From: DASYSL01 sp036003365
GTDB taxonomy: Bacteria > Eisenbacteria > RBG-16-71-46 > DASYSL01
Reading direction: 5' to 3'
NCBI GenBank assembly: GCA_036003365.1
Contig: DASYSL010000117.1
Location: 1-7,675 of the forward strand
DNA: 7,675 nt
This document shows positions 1-6,661 of this stretch, in pieces. The position numbers were made by a program, and so were the translations under genes. Positions within the stretch are counted from its first letter, which is position 1, and each line of letters opens with the position of its first letter. The notes under the pieces are model-generated. The model was not told the DNA's origin and did no database searches. It saw nothing but the letters and a program-made list of their open reading frames with translations.

Positions 1-1
1 C

Positions 2-694
2 ATGGCGGAAGCCCATCTCCAGCTCGGCATCACTCAGGCGTTCTACGATCACGACTGGGCGGCTGGAGGAAGATCGCTCGAGCGCGCTCTGGTTCTCGCG
101 CCGCTCAACGCGAACGTTCTTTACGGGATGGCTCAGTATGCTCTGCTCCGGCGCCGATTCGAAGAGGCGGAGCGGTACTCGCTTCGGGCGCTCGAACAGG
201 ATCCCCTGAGCTCACGGGCCTACAGCCAGATGGGCAATGTCTATCGCGTGACCGGCCGCCTGGCCGAGGCCGAGCGCTCGTATCGCAAAGCTCTCGAGCT
301 TTCTCCTCAGCGCATCACCGCCCATCATCTCCTGGCGATCGTCCTCCTCAAGCGCGGCGAGATCGATGCGGCCATCGAGGAGGCGAAGCTCGAGCCCTCC
401 CAATGGGGTCGCCTGACTGCCCTTGCGGACGCGTACTGGAAGGCCGGGCGGCGAGCGGAATCCGACGCGGCCCTGGCCGAGCTCGAAGCCAAGCATGCCA
501 AGGACTCGGCGTTCCAGATTGCCGCCATCTATGCGATTCGCGGCGACGTGGACCTCGCCTTCTCCTGGATCAACCGGGGAATCGACCAAAACGACGCGGG
601 CATGAACCTACTGGCATGTGAGGTAATCTTCGAGCCGCTCCACAACGACCCGCGCTGGCTGCCAGCGTTGCGTCGGATCGGGCTCGCGGACTAG
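2..694 (+). CDS. TPR-repeat protein, C-terminal part (5' end outside window)
   Basis: The reading frame is open to the left edge, and the first Met is probably internal, so this is the C-terminal 230 residues of a longer protein. Tandem helix pairs with TPR spacing occur at about residues 37-70, 71-104, 105-133 and 137-165, with repeat ends such as RALEQDP and KALELSP. The tail (about 207-228: FEPLHNDPRWLPALRRIGL) matches the usual ending of TPR halves in multidomain regulators that carry an N-terminal winged-helix DNA-binding, adenylate cyclase or Ser/Thr kinase domain; there it typically reads 'plrsdPRf..LlrrmGL'. The opening AEAHLQLGI..AFYDHDWA also resembles that class. TPRs act as protein-protein scaffolds. 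Which effector domain precedes it cannot be seen. The stop (TAG, 692-694) is followed 3 nt later by the transporter frame, suggesting one operon. The TPR call is firm; the parent architecture is inference. Confidence 0.85.
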   Translation: MAEAHLQLGITQAFYDHDWAAGGRSLERALVLAPLNANVLYGMAQYALLRRRFEEAERYSLRALEQDPLSSRAYSQMGNVYRVTGRLAEAERSYRKALELSPQRITAHHLLAIVLLKRGEIDAAIEEAKLEPSQWGRLTALADAYWKAGRRAESDAALAELEAKHAKDSAFQIAAIYAIRGDVDLAFSWINRGIDQNDAGMNLLACEVIFEPLHNDPRWLPALRRIGLAD

Positions 695-697
695 GCT

Positions 698-1534
698 CTG
701 CGCACTTTTCTCCTCACAGCGCTCGCCCTTCTCGCCTTCGCCGCCAATTCGATTCTGTGCCGTTTCGCGCTTGGCAGCGGCAGCATCGACGCCGCGAGCT
801 TCACGTCGATCCGGCTGGCTTCCGGCGCCGTGGCTCTGCTTCTCATTCCCTCGGCGACGGGGCGCACGCACGCACGCTGGAATCCCATCTCGGCGGCCAT
901 GCTCTTCGCCTATGCCATCGGTTTCTCCTTCGCCTATCGACAGCTGACCGCCGGAACCGGCGCGCTGCTTCTTTTTGGCGCGGTGCAGATCACCATGCTC
1001 ACGATCGCAATCGCCGGCGGCGAGCATCCGCCCGTCGTCGAGTGGCTGGGTCTGCTGTTGGCGATCGGCGGGCTCGTCTATCTCGTGTTGCCGGGTCTGC
1101 ATGCGCCGCCCTTTCTGGGATCGGCGCTCATGGTCGCGGCGGGCATCGCCTGGGGCATCTACACGCTGCGCGGCCGCGGCGCCACGAACCCGGTCGGCGA
1201 GACCGCGCACAATTTCACGCTCGCCGCCCTGCCGGCCCTCGCCGTGAGCGTGCTTGCGCATCTTGGTGCGAGCATCTCGACCAAGGGAGTGATCCTCGCC
1301 GCCTGTTCCGGCGTGATCACCTCGGGCATCGGCTACGTCATCTGGTACGCCGCGCTGCCTGGACTGACCGCGGCGCGTGCGGCGCTGGTGCAGCTCGCCG
1401 TGCCTCTGATCGCCGCTGCTGCCGGCATCGCTTTTCTCGGTGAGAGCCTGACCCCGCGGCTCGTCTGGGCCGGCGTCTTCATTCTGGGCGGCATCTGTTT
1501 GGCCGTCCTGGCAAGGCAGAAGAGCCGAAGTTAG
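698..1534 (+). CDS. EamA/DMT-family transporter with probable CTG start
   Basis: This encodes about 278 residues of an inner-membrane drug/metabolite transporter, with roughly ten predicted helices (near 3-24, 34-52, 64-79, 83-103, 111-129, 135-152, 166-184, 190-212, 222-240 and 247-268). That is the normal two-EamA-repeat size. The end of the second repeat, GESLTPRLVWAGVFILGGIC, is typical of EamA. The substrate is unknown; the family exports amino acids, purines and other small metabolites. The start is odd. The first ATG/GTG/TTG in frame is the GTG at 830, but that would delete helix 1 and most of helix 2. The upstream codons (RTFLLTALALLAFAANSILC) are clearly family-like and are preceded only by CTG at 698, three nt after the TPR gene's stop. 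No strong Shine-Dalgarno is visible, so translation may depend on coupling to the upstream gene. The family is firm; the start is inferred. Confidence 0.85.
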   Translation: MRTFLLTALALLAFAANSILCRFALGSGSIDAASFTSIRLASGAVALLLIPSATGRTHARWNPISAAMLFAYAIGFSFAYRQLTAGTGALLLFGAVQITMLTIAIAGGEHPPVVEWLGLLLAIGGLVYLVLPGLHAPPFLGSALMVAAGIAWGIYTLRGRGATNPVGETAHNFTLAALPALAVSVLAHLGASISTKGVILAACSGVITSGIGYVIWYAALPGLTAARAALVQLAVPLIAAAAGIAFLGESLTPRLVWAGVFILGGICLAVLARQKSRS

Positions 1535-1582
1535 AGTCACGAGCGGGATTTTGTCTTCGAACCGGGGAGGCTGGATGTCGAC

Positions 1583-2974
1583 ATGAGCGTGTCGTCGAGG
1601 AACGATCGATCCATCGGCCTTCCTCGGGAAGATCGCCTCGCCCTTTCCCCTGTCTGGGTCGTGCCAGCGGCCGCGCTGATCATCGCGCTTCTGTATGGAA
1701 GATGCGTTCGCTTCCCTTTCTTCTACGACGATCTGTTCCTGCTGCGACCCCTTTCCCAGTGGAGTTTCCTCGGCCTTTCTCCCATGGGTGACTACTGGCG
1801 TCCGCTCTGGACGCTTTGGATGTCGATCGAATACCAACTCTTCGGCTTGCATCCGGGGATCATGCATCTCTTGAGCCTAGGGTTGCATGCCGTCAACTGC
1901 TGGCTGGTCGTATCTCTCGTGGGCCGGCAGGCCGGTTGGCGGATCGCCTGGGCAACCGTCGTGGTCTGGACGCTGCTTTGTGGCAATGCCTACCCGATCG
2001 TCTGGATCAGCGCCTGCAACGATCTGTTCGCGATGCTCTTCTTGCTTCTCGCCACACGGGTTTGGATTGGCTCGGGTGGGGCCACACCCTCTCTCGGGCG
2101 CGCGGCAGCCGCTTCGCTTCTCTGGCTCACGTCCATGCTGTTCAAGGAAGTGAGTCTCGTCTGGCCGGTGGCGGCGCTCGCGTATTGGGCGTGGCGTAGG
2201 CGGGGAATCGGAGGGACGCACCCGCAAGCGAGCCGTCTCGCCTTGGTCCTTCCCCTTCTTGCCCTGTCAGCCTACGCGGTCGGGCGAAGACTCGCGCTCG
2301 GCCAGACGGCGGGGTTTTCCGCACTGAGCCGAAGCAACCTTCGAACCGTCTCGCTTCCCATCCTGTTGGCCAGCCGGGTGGTTCACTATTTCGAGGCGCT
2401 CCTCTATCACGTCTTGCCGCTCGATCAATTCCAGACCTGGGGCGGCCTGGTCGCGGGGACCGTGCTCACCGCGGCTTTCGTGGTCGTTCTCCTCGCGACC
2501 TGGCGCGTCGCGCCTGCACCGGCGCGGCCGTGGCTCGCATGGAGCGTTGTGTGGATCCTCGCGTTCTCGCTGCACGGCACGTTCAACCCCTTGCCGCGCG
2601 GTCTCTACATCCCTTCTCTGGGGACCGCCGCCGTGATCGGGATCCTCTTCTCCACGTCCGACCTCTTCTCACGATGGCTGCCGAGGGCGGCCTTGGGCGC
2701 GTATCTGCTGATGCATTCGTATCTGGGTCAGGAAGCCGCCGACTATCATTCCGAGGCGAGCCTTTCGACGCGCATGCACGCCGCGCAGCTCTTGGTCGGG
2801 AACGACGCGCTCATGAAGCCCGACACGATCACGCCTGACAAGGCGGCCTATCTTCGCGATTTCTTGCGTTACCAGGACGTCGCGGCGCTGTCCCGCTGGA
2901 AGGAGAAGGATCCGGTTTGGAGGTCGACTCTGCGTCGGCTCTTCGCGAGAGTCAGCGGGCGGGATCGAGGCTGA
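1583..2974 (+). CDS. Polytopic GT-C / TMTC-like membrane glycosyltransferase homologue
   Basis: This encodes a 463-residue multi-pass membrane protein of about nine to eleven helices, the first at about 22-39. Several motifs match GT-C glycosyltransferases related to TMTC/PMT proteins. FFYDDLFLL (46-54) puts an Asp pair (D49, D50) in the first extracytoplasmic loop, where GT-C enzymes keep a catalytic or metal-binding acidic residue. YWRPLWTL (71-78) is followed by LFGLHPGIMHLLSLGLHAVN (86-105). WISACNDLFAMLFLL (141-155) matches the family's 'WIsgraDLla' helix. FKE (187-189) and RGLYIPSLG (339-347) match the usual 'SKE' and 'eRYLYlPSlG' segments. By family it would move a sugar from a polyprenyl-phosphate carrier to an acceptor on the outer face; that activity is inference. 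The TPR tail common in this group is absent, and the C-terminus (about 384-463) is short and hydrophilic. GGGGAGG lies at 1564-1570, 12 nt before the ATG, a long spacing. An earlier ATG (1575) hits a stop after three codons. Confidence 0.75.
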   Translation: MSVSSRNDRSIGLPREDRLALSPVWVVPAAALIIALLYGRCVRFPFFYDDLFLLRPLSQWSFLGLSPMGDYWRPLWTLWMSIEYQLFGLHPGIMHLLSLGLHAVNCWLVVSLVGRQAGWRIAWATVVVWTLLCGNAYPIVWISACNDLFAMLFLLLATRVWIGSGGATPSLGRAAAASLLWLTSMLFKEVSLVWPVAALAYWAWRRRGIGGTHPQASRLALVLPLLALSAYAVGRRLALGQTAGFSALSRSNLRTVSLPILLASRVVHYFEALLYHVLPLDQFQTWGGLVAGTVLTAAFVVVLLATWRVAPAPARPWLAWSVVWILAFSLHGTFNPLPRGLYIPSLGTAAVIGILFSTSDLFSRWLPRAALGAYLLMHSYLGQEAADYHSEASLSTRMHAAQLLVGNDALMKPDTITPDKAAYLRDFLRYQDVAALSRWKEKDPVWRSTLRRLFARVSGRDRG

Positions 2975-2988
2975 GCGCACCACGGTGA

Positions 2989-3213
2989 TCACGGGGGAAC
3001 GTCCCATCGCCCTATCTCATCGTGTTTTTCGTCCATTGGGTCGGCCTCGTCAATCTGGTCGGCGGGTTCATCGTCTTCAATCAAGCCGGCGTGCACTACC
3101 CCGGCGCGCGATCACGCGGGCACGCAGCTTCCTCACCATGGTGCAATTGGCTCCCGGCATGGCCATCGCGGGCGCGGTCCTGCTTGATCAGCGGCGCATG
3201 AGAGTCACTGTAA
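2989..3213 (+). pseudogene. Possible frameshifted remnant of a small membrane protein
   Basis: Two protein-like stretches lie in different + frames in the gap between the GT-C gene and the crotonase gene. In the frame of 3016, YLIVFFVHWVGLVNLVGGF continues to IVFNQAGVHYPGA (about 3013-3108), a plausible transmembrane helix with small and aromatic residues. After that the frame turns into a low-plausibility Arg/Ser/Pro/Trp mix and stops at 3199-3201. In the frame of 2985, ARSFLTMVQLAPGMAIAGAV then LLDQRRMRV (about 3120-3206) looks like a second membrane helix with a charged end. One inserted base or two deleted bases near 3100-3120 would join them into a two-helix protein. A GTG at 3022 is the only start-like codon for the first part, and no good ribosome-binding site is visible. 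It could be a decayed gene, a sequencing error or chance hydrophobicity. I cannot name a family. Confidence 0.3.
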
Positions 3214-3219
3214 AAGGGC

Positions 3220-3969
3220 TCACTTCTTCAAAGTCTTCTCGACGTAGGAACGAATCGCGGCCTGGATGGCGGGGGAGGACCACGCGTCCACGAGATGCGC
3301 GTCGCTCACTGACTCCGTGCGATCCAGCAACTCCAAAGTGGGCCGGCGCAAGTCCAGCTTGGCCTTGCGGAACGAGCCGGCCGGCGCCGACGCCAGCTCC
3401 TCGGCGCGGTCGAGGGCGCGCGTGAGGACGTCCACACTCTCGACCACCTCCTGCACGTAGCCGGCGCGCTGGGCTTGATCGGCATCGAGCACGCGCCCGA
3501 AGAGCACGGCCTCGGCCGCACGCTCCGGCGACAAAGCCGAGCGCACGATCTCCAGGGCCACGAGCGGAAACGGCACACCGACCCTGAGCTCGGGAATACC
3601 GATGCGCGCGCCGCGCGCCATGATGCGGTAGTCGCACGCCGAAGACAGGATCATGCCGCCGGCGATGGCATGGCCGTTCACCGCGGCCACGGCGGGCTTG
3701 GGGAATTCGTACAAGGCGCGGAAGCCTTCGCACATGCGCGGCAGGAACTCGGCGATGTACTTGCGGCCACCGCTCAGGAGCTGCACCAGATCGACGCCGG
3801 CCGAGAAGACACTGCCTTGGCCGGTGAGGACGAGCGCGCCGGCATCGGAGCGCTCGACCTGACGAAGAGCGTCGGTCAGCTCGAGCATCAACCCCGTGTC
3901 CATGGCATTGGCCTTGCCGTGCGCCAGCTTCAAAACCGCCGCTTTTCCTTCGCGCGTGAGCTCGATCAT
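3220..3969 (-). CDS. Crotonase-family enoyl-CoA isomerase/hydratase (ECI-like)
   Basis: This encodes 249 residues, a normal length for a single-domain crotonase. Numbering is from the ATG at 3969, giving MIELTREGKAAVLKL, the usual family N-terminus; a GTG at 3987 would add six residues (MLGSRS). Oxyanion-hole segments are VFSAGVDL (residues 54-61, A57/G58) and GHAIAGGMILSSACDYRIMA (99-118, G104/G105). In enoyl-CoA hydratase a catalytic Glu (rat Glu144) sits two residues after the GG(G); here that place is Ile107. The second Glu (rat Glu164) is kept as E127 in GIPELRVG. This one-Glu layout, with ACDYRIMA and the C-terminal 'SPAIQAAIRSYVEKTLKK', resembles mitochondrial delta3,delta2-enoyl-CoA isomerase. 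It likely moves double bonds in acyl-CoA chains during beta-oxidation of unsaturated fatty acids. The family is certain; isomerase over hydratase is inference. It stands alone, divergent from the next gene. Confidence 0.9.
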   Translation of the reverse strand: MIELTREGKAAVLKLAHGKANAMDTGLMLELTDALRQVERSDAGALVLTGQGSVFSAGVDLVQLLSGGRKYIAEFLPRMCEGFRALYEFPKPAVAAVNGHAIAGGMILSSACDYRIMARGARIGIPELRVGVPFPLVALEIVRSALSPERAAEAVLFGRVLDADQAQRAGYVQEVVESVDVLTRALDRAEELASAPAGSFRKAKLDLRRPTLELLDRTESVSDAHLVDAWSSPAIQAAIRSYVEKTLKK

Positions 3970-4005
3970 GGAGCGCGATCCTAGCACGGCTCAGGTCCGG
4001 CGCTC

Positions 4006-4049
4006 TTGGGCCGATAGACAAGGGAAGCCCAATCCGGAGGGGGCTTCTC
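4006..4049 (+). promoter_or_regulatory. Hairpin with Shine-Dalgarno in its loop, abutting the GTG start
   Basis: GGGAAGCCC (4022-4030) pairs with GGGCTTCTC (4041-4049) over nine positions, with one G.U pair. The ten-base loop (4031-4040) contains the GGAGG Shine-Dalgarno (4036-4040), and the stem ends directly against the GTG at 4050. An upstream hexamer TTGGGC (4006-4011) is complementary to GCCCAA (4027-4032), so it would compete for the same bases. Two mutually exclusive folds are therefore possible around the initiation site. The pairing is read directly from the sequence. A regulatory role, for example control of ribosome access, is inference, and short G/C-rich stems occur by chance in DNA of this composition. 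Confidence 0.3.
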
Positions 4050-4904
4050 GTGTCACAACTTCTGTCGGCCGTGTTCATGCTGGTCGGTTTTGGCTGTTTG
4101 GCCGTCGCCGCGTGGCCACCGCTCTTGCACGGCTACGGCTCCGCTTTCCTCACCACCTCGGCCGGCCGCTGGTCCTTGTTGAGCGGCATGTTCGTCTCGT
4201 TTCTCGTCTCGAGCCAGGTTCAGGGTCATTCCAAGAGGCGCGCCCGGCGCGATGCCTGGGCCGACTTCGCCACGCGCCACGGCGGGACGGTGAAGAACGC
4301 ACAGCCCACGTTTCAAACTCTGGGCGCTCGTTTCGGCACCGTCGCGCAAATGCCGGTTGGCGATCGCACGATGGAGCTCACGGTCACGCACGAAAACGAC
4401 TCGGTGAGCACGCGCTTTGGCGGCACCGTGGACGCGCCACTCGACCTCCAGATCTTCCTCGTGCCGCAGAGCGCCGCCATGCGTCTCATCGCGTCGCCGA
4501 CGGTCTCCAAATTCCTGCGCCGTCAGCTGCCGGCCGAGACCAACGACAAGCAATCAACGGCGCGGCGCGAAGCCGAGATGCTCCTGTTCGGCGATCCGAC
4601 GCTGACCGGCGACGACGTCTTCGACCGCCACTTCCTGGTGCGGGCGAGCGACCCCGTGCGGGCGCACGCGTTCTTCGACGACGGCGCGTTCCGCTACGCG
4701 TTGCTGGAGCTGCGTGAGCGCGGCACCGCTTTCACCTGGGGACTGGCGCGCGATCCGCAGTCGGGCGACATGAGGATGGAGTACGGCGAGTGGGGCGCGG
4801 TCGTGACCGATGGCGACCGCCTGGATCGCATCCACGCCCTGATGGTGCGCGCGCTCGAGCGCCTCGAGCGCGTCAAGGAGAGCAGCGCGACGGCAAGCGC
4901 CTAG
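4050..4904 (+). CDS. Two-helix membrane protein with soluble C-terminal domain, unknown function
   Basis: I do not recognise this family with confidence. The 284-residue product has two N-terminal hydrophobic segments (about 3-25 and 40-57) followed by a basic run, KRRARRD (62-68), so the large C-terminal part should face the cytoplasm with both termini inside. The soluble part (about 70-275) is alpha/beta-like, with strand-like stretches at 107-113, 133-138 and 193-198. The stretch GDPTLTGDDVFDRHFLVRAS (181-200) followed by AHAFFDDGAFRYALLEL recalls uncharacterised bacterial membrane-anchored proteins with a 'tGd..FD..F.v...d...a' pattern; that likeness is only an impression. Residues 255-276 form an amphipathic, Arg/Glu-rich helix. 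The start is GTG at 4050, with GGAGG at 4036-4040 (9-nt spacing). The gene diverges from the crotonase gene and its stop lies 1 nt from the end of convergent pruA. Confidence 0.7.
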   Translation: MSQLLSAVFMLVGFGCLAVAAWPPLLHGYGSAFLTTSAGRWSLLSGMFVSFLVSSQVQGHSKRRARRDAWADFATRHGGTVKNAQPTFQTLGARFGTVAQMPVGDRTMELTVTHENDSVSTRFGGTVDAPLDLQIFLVPQSAAMRLIASPTVSKFLRRQLPAETNDKQSTARREAEMLLFGDPTLTGDDVFDRHFLVRASDPVRAHAFFDDGAFRYALLELRERGTAFTWGLARDPQSGDMRMEYGEWGAVVTDGDRLDRIHALMVRALERLERVKESSATASA

Positions 4905-4905
4905 A

Positions 4906-6504
4906 TTACGAGATCTTCTCCGCGATGCTCTTGGCCTGCAGGAAGAGCAGCAGGTAGTCGCGCCCACCGGCCTTCGAATCCGTCCCGCTCATGTTGAAGC
5001 CGCCGAAGGGGTGCGCGCCGACGATGGCGCCCGTGCACTTGCGGTTGATGTAGAGATTGCCGACGAAGAACTCGCGGCGCGCGCGCTCGATCTTCTCCGG
5101 ATTCTTCGTGTAAACGGCGCCGGTGAGGCCGTAATCGGTACCGTTGGCCACGCGCAGCGCCTCGTCGAAATCCTTCACCGGAATGACCGCCAGCACCGGC
5201 CCGAAGATCTCCTCCTGCGCGATCGTGTGCGTGGGCTTCACGTCGGCGACCACGGTGGGCTGGATGAAGTAGCCCTCGGTGCCCGCGAGGCCGGCGCCGC
5301 CCACGAGCAGGCGTCCGCCGTCGTCCTTGCCCTTCTCGATGTACGAGAGAATCTTGTCGCGCGAGCTCTTGTTCACCACCGGACCCATGTAGGTGCCGTA
5401 CTTGTCGGGCTCGCCCACGCTGAACTTCTCGACGCGCGCCTGCAGCTTCTCGAGGAACGCGTCGTACACCTTCTGCGTCACGATGGCGCGCGAGCACGCC
5501 GAGCACTTCTGTCCCTGGAAGCCGAACGCCGACACCGCCACGCCCTCGGCTGCCGCATCCAGGTCGGCCTCGTCGTCGACGATGATCGCGTCCTTGCCGC
5601 CCATCTCGGCGACCACGCGCTTGAGCCAGATCTGCCCGGGCTGCACCTCGGCCGCGAGCTTGTTGATGCCCACACCGACCTCGCGGGATCCGGTGAACGA
5701 GACGAAGCGCGTCTTGGCGTGGCGCACGAGCGTGTCGCCCACCGTGCCGCCGCTGCCGGTGACGAAGTTGAACACGCCCTCGGGCAGACCGACTTCCTCC
5801 ATGAGCTGGAAGAATTGCCAGGCGATGGCCGGCGAGTCGCTCGACGGCTTCACCACCACGGTGTTGCCGGTGACGATGGCCGCGGTCGTCATGCCCACGA
5901 GGATCGCCAGAGGGAAGTTCCAGGGCGGGATGACCGCGCCCACGCCGAGCGGCACGTAGACCAGAGTGTCGCGCTCGCCGGGAAGCTGCGTCGGCGGCGG
6001 GGGAGCCGCATAGCGCAGCATCTCGCGCGCGTAGAACTCCATGAAGTCGATGGCCTCGGCCGTGTCCGCGTCGCCTTCGGCCCAGCTCTTGCCCACCTCG
6101 AGCACCATCCACGCCGAGAAGATGTGGCGCCGCTCGCGCATGAGCCGCGCCGCCTCGATCAGGTAGGCCGCGCGCTCGGCGGGGGCCACACGACTCCAGC
6201 GCTGAAACGCTTCCCACGCCACGTCCACCGCGCGCGACGCCTGCTCCTTGGTCCCGGACTGGAATTTGCCGATGACTTCTTCAGGACGCGCCGGGTTGTG
6301 ACTCTCGAAGGTGCCGTTGCCCTTGAGCCGCTCGCCGCCGACGACCAGGGGCGCTTCCTTGCCCAGCTGGCCGCGCACGCTCTCCAGCGCCTTCTCGAAG
6401 GCCTGGCGGTTGTCGGGCTTCGAGAAGTCGATGTACGTCGTGGGGGAGTACTCGGGCAGGGAATGGAGATCCACGGGCTCGAGAGTCCTCGCGGCGGGGT
6501 TCAT
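4906..6504 (-). CDS. pruA: L-glutamate gamma-semialdehyde (1-pyrroline-5-carboxylate) dehydrogenase
   Basis: This encodes a complete 532-residue aldehyde dehydrogenase of the stand-alone PruA/RocA type. It oxidises glutamate-gamma-semialdehyde, in equilibrium with 1-pyrroline-5-carboxylate, to L-glutamate using NAD+, the second step of proline catabolism. The PWNFP motif carries N196, the general base is E300 in AEMGGKD, and the nucleophile is C334 in GFQGQKCSACSR. The N-E-C spacing (104 and 34 residues) equals that of Thermus thermophilus P5CDH (Asn184, Glu288, Cys322) as I recall it. The C-terminal GGFNMSGTDSKAGG (501-514) is the substrate-carboxylate anchor characteristic of P5CDH. The N-terminal SLPEYSPTTYIDFSKPDNRQ also fits this subfamily. 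ATG 6504 is preceded by a strong GGAGGA (complement of 6509-6514). No proline dehydrogenase (putA-N/prodh) gene is in the window, so the two steps are not fused here and the partner must lie elsewhere. The cytoplasmic enzyme assignment is firm. Confidence 0.96.
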   Translation of the reverse strand: MNPAARTLEPVDLHSLPEYSPTTYIDFSKPDNRQAFEKALESVRGQLGKEAPLVVGGERLKGNGTFESHNPARPEEVIGKFQSGTKEQASRAVDVAWEAFQRWSRVAPAERAAYLIEAARLMRERRHIFSAWMVLEVGKSWAEGDADTAEAIDFMEFYAREMLRYAAPPPPTQLPGERDTLVYVPLGVGAVIPPWNFPLAILVGMTTAAIVTGNTVVVKPSSDSPAIAWQFFQLMEEVGLPEGVFNFVTGSGGTVGDTLVRHAKTRFVSFTGSREVGVGINKLAAEVQPGQIWLKRVVAEMGGKDAIIVDDEADLDAAAEGVAVSAFGFQGQKCSACSRAIVTQKVYDAFLEKLQARVEKFSVGEPDKYGTYMGPVVNKSSRDKILSYIEKGKDDGGRLLVGGAGLAGTEGYFIQPTVVADVKPTHTIAQEEIFGPVLAVIPVKDFDEALRVANGTDYGLTGAVYTKNPEKIERARREFFVGNLYINRKCTGAIVGAHPFGGFNMSGTDSKAGGRDYLLLFLQAKSIAEKIS

Positions 6505-6519
6505 GGGTTCCTCCGGAGA

Positions 6520-6544
6520 GAGTGCGAAGTGGGGAAATGCACTC
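6520..6544. repeat. Inverted repeat, possible operator in the pruA leader
   Basis: GAGTGC (6520-6525) and GCACTC (6539-6544) form a perfect six-base inverted repeat with a 13-nt spacer, a centre-to-centre distance of 19 bases, close to two helical turns. The right arm overlaps the transcription start predicted from the candidate pruA promoter. The whole repeat lies between that promoter and the Shine-Dalgarno, where a repressor dimer would block pruA. No regulator gene is next to it, and a six-base match can arise by chance. Confidence 0.25.
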
Positions 6545-6546
6545 GC

Positions 6547-6575
6547 AGTCTAAACGGGTTGAGCGGGCGGGACAA
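6547..6575 (-). promoter_or_regulatory. Candidate sigma70-type promoter for pruA
   Basis: Reading the minus strand, TTGTCC (complement of 6570-6575) is followed by exactly 17 nt and then TAGACT (complement of 6547-6552). Each hexamer matches four of six consensus bases (TTGACA, TATAAT). The start of transcription would fall near 6539-6541, giving a leader of about 35 nt that contains the strong GGAGGA ribosome-binding site of pruA. This is a pattern match in an otherwise G/C-rich 170-nt divergent gap and the sigma factors of this organism are unknown, so it is only a candidate. Confidence 0.35.
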
Positions 6576-6661
6576 GCCGGGGCCGGGAACGCCTGACGAC
6601 GAGTTTGCTCGCCTTTTCATGGCATTTCCGGCAAAATGGCCGACGAACTGACGAAATCACC

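Noticed and set aside
608..1867. Open frame of 419 codons on the minus strand opposite the transporter and GT-C genes
   Set aside because: Its composition is Arg/Gln/Glu/Gly/Asp-rich without motifs. The + strand here encodes two clear membrane proteins, so this is a shadow.
2985..2992. Palindrome GTGATCAC after the GT-C gene
   Set aside because: Eight bases with no loop and no T-run; it is not a terminator and is too short to claim as a site.
2985..3425. Open frame of 146 codons on the + strand running into the crotonase gene
   Set aside because: The part beyond about 3213 is antisense to a certain gene and very Arg/Ser-rich. Only the short stretch at 3120-3206 looks protein-like and it is reported as part of the possible remnant.
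3970..3987. Upstream GTG start (3987) for the crotonase gene
   Set aside because: It would add MLGSRS, which is not family-like; the ATG at 3969 gives the usual MIELTREG start.
6605..6640. Promoter-like TTGCTC and an AT-richer stretch before the methyltransferase-like gene
   Set aside because: No acceptable -10 hexamer lies at 16-18 nt from it, so no promoter is called.
5011..6651. Open frame of 546 codons on the + strand opposite pruA
   Set aside because: It is rich in Arg, His, Ala and Leu with no recognisable domain, and it mirrors a certain pruA gene. Long antisense frames are expected in high-GC coding DNA.
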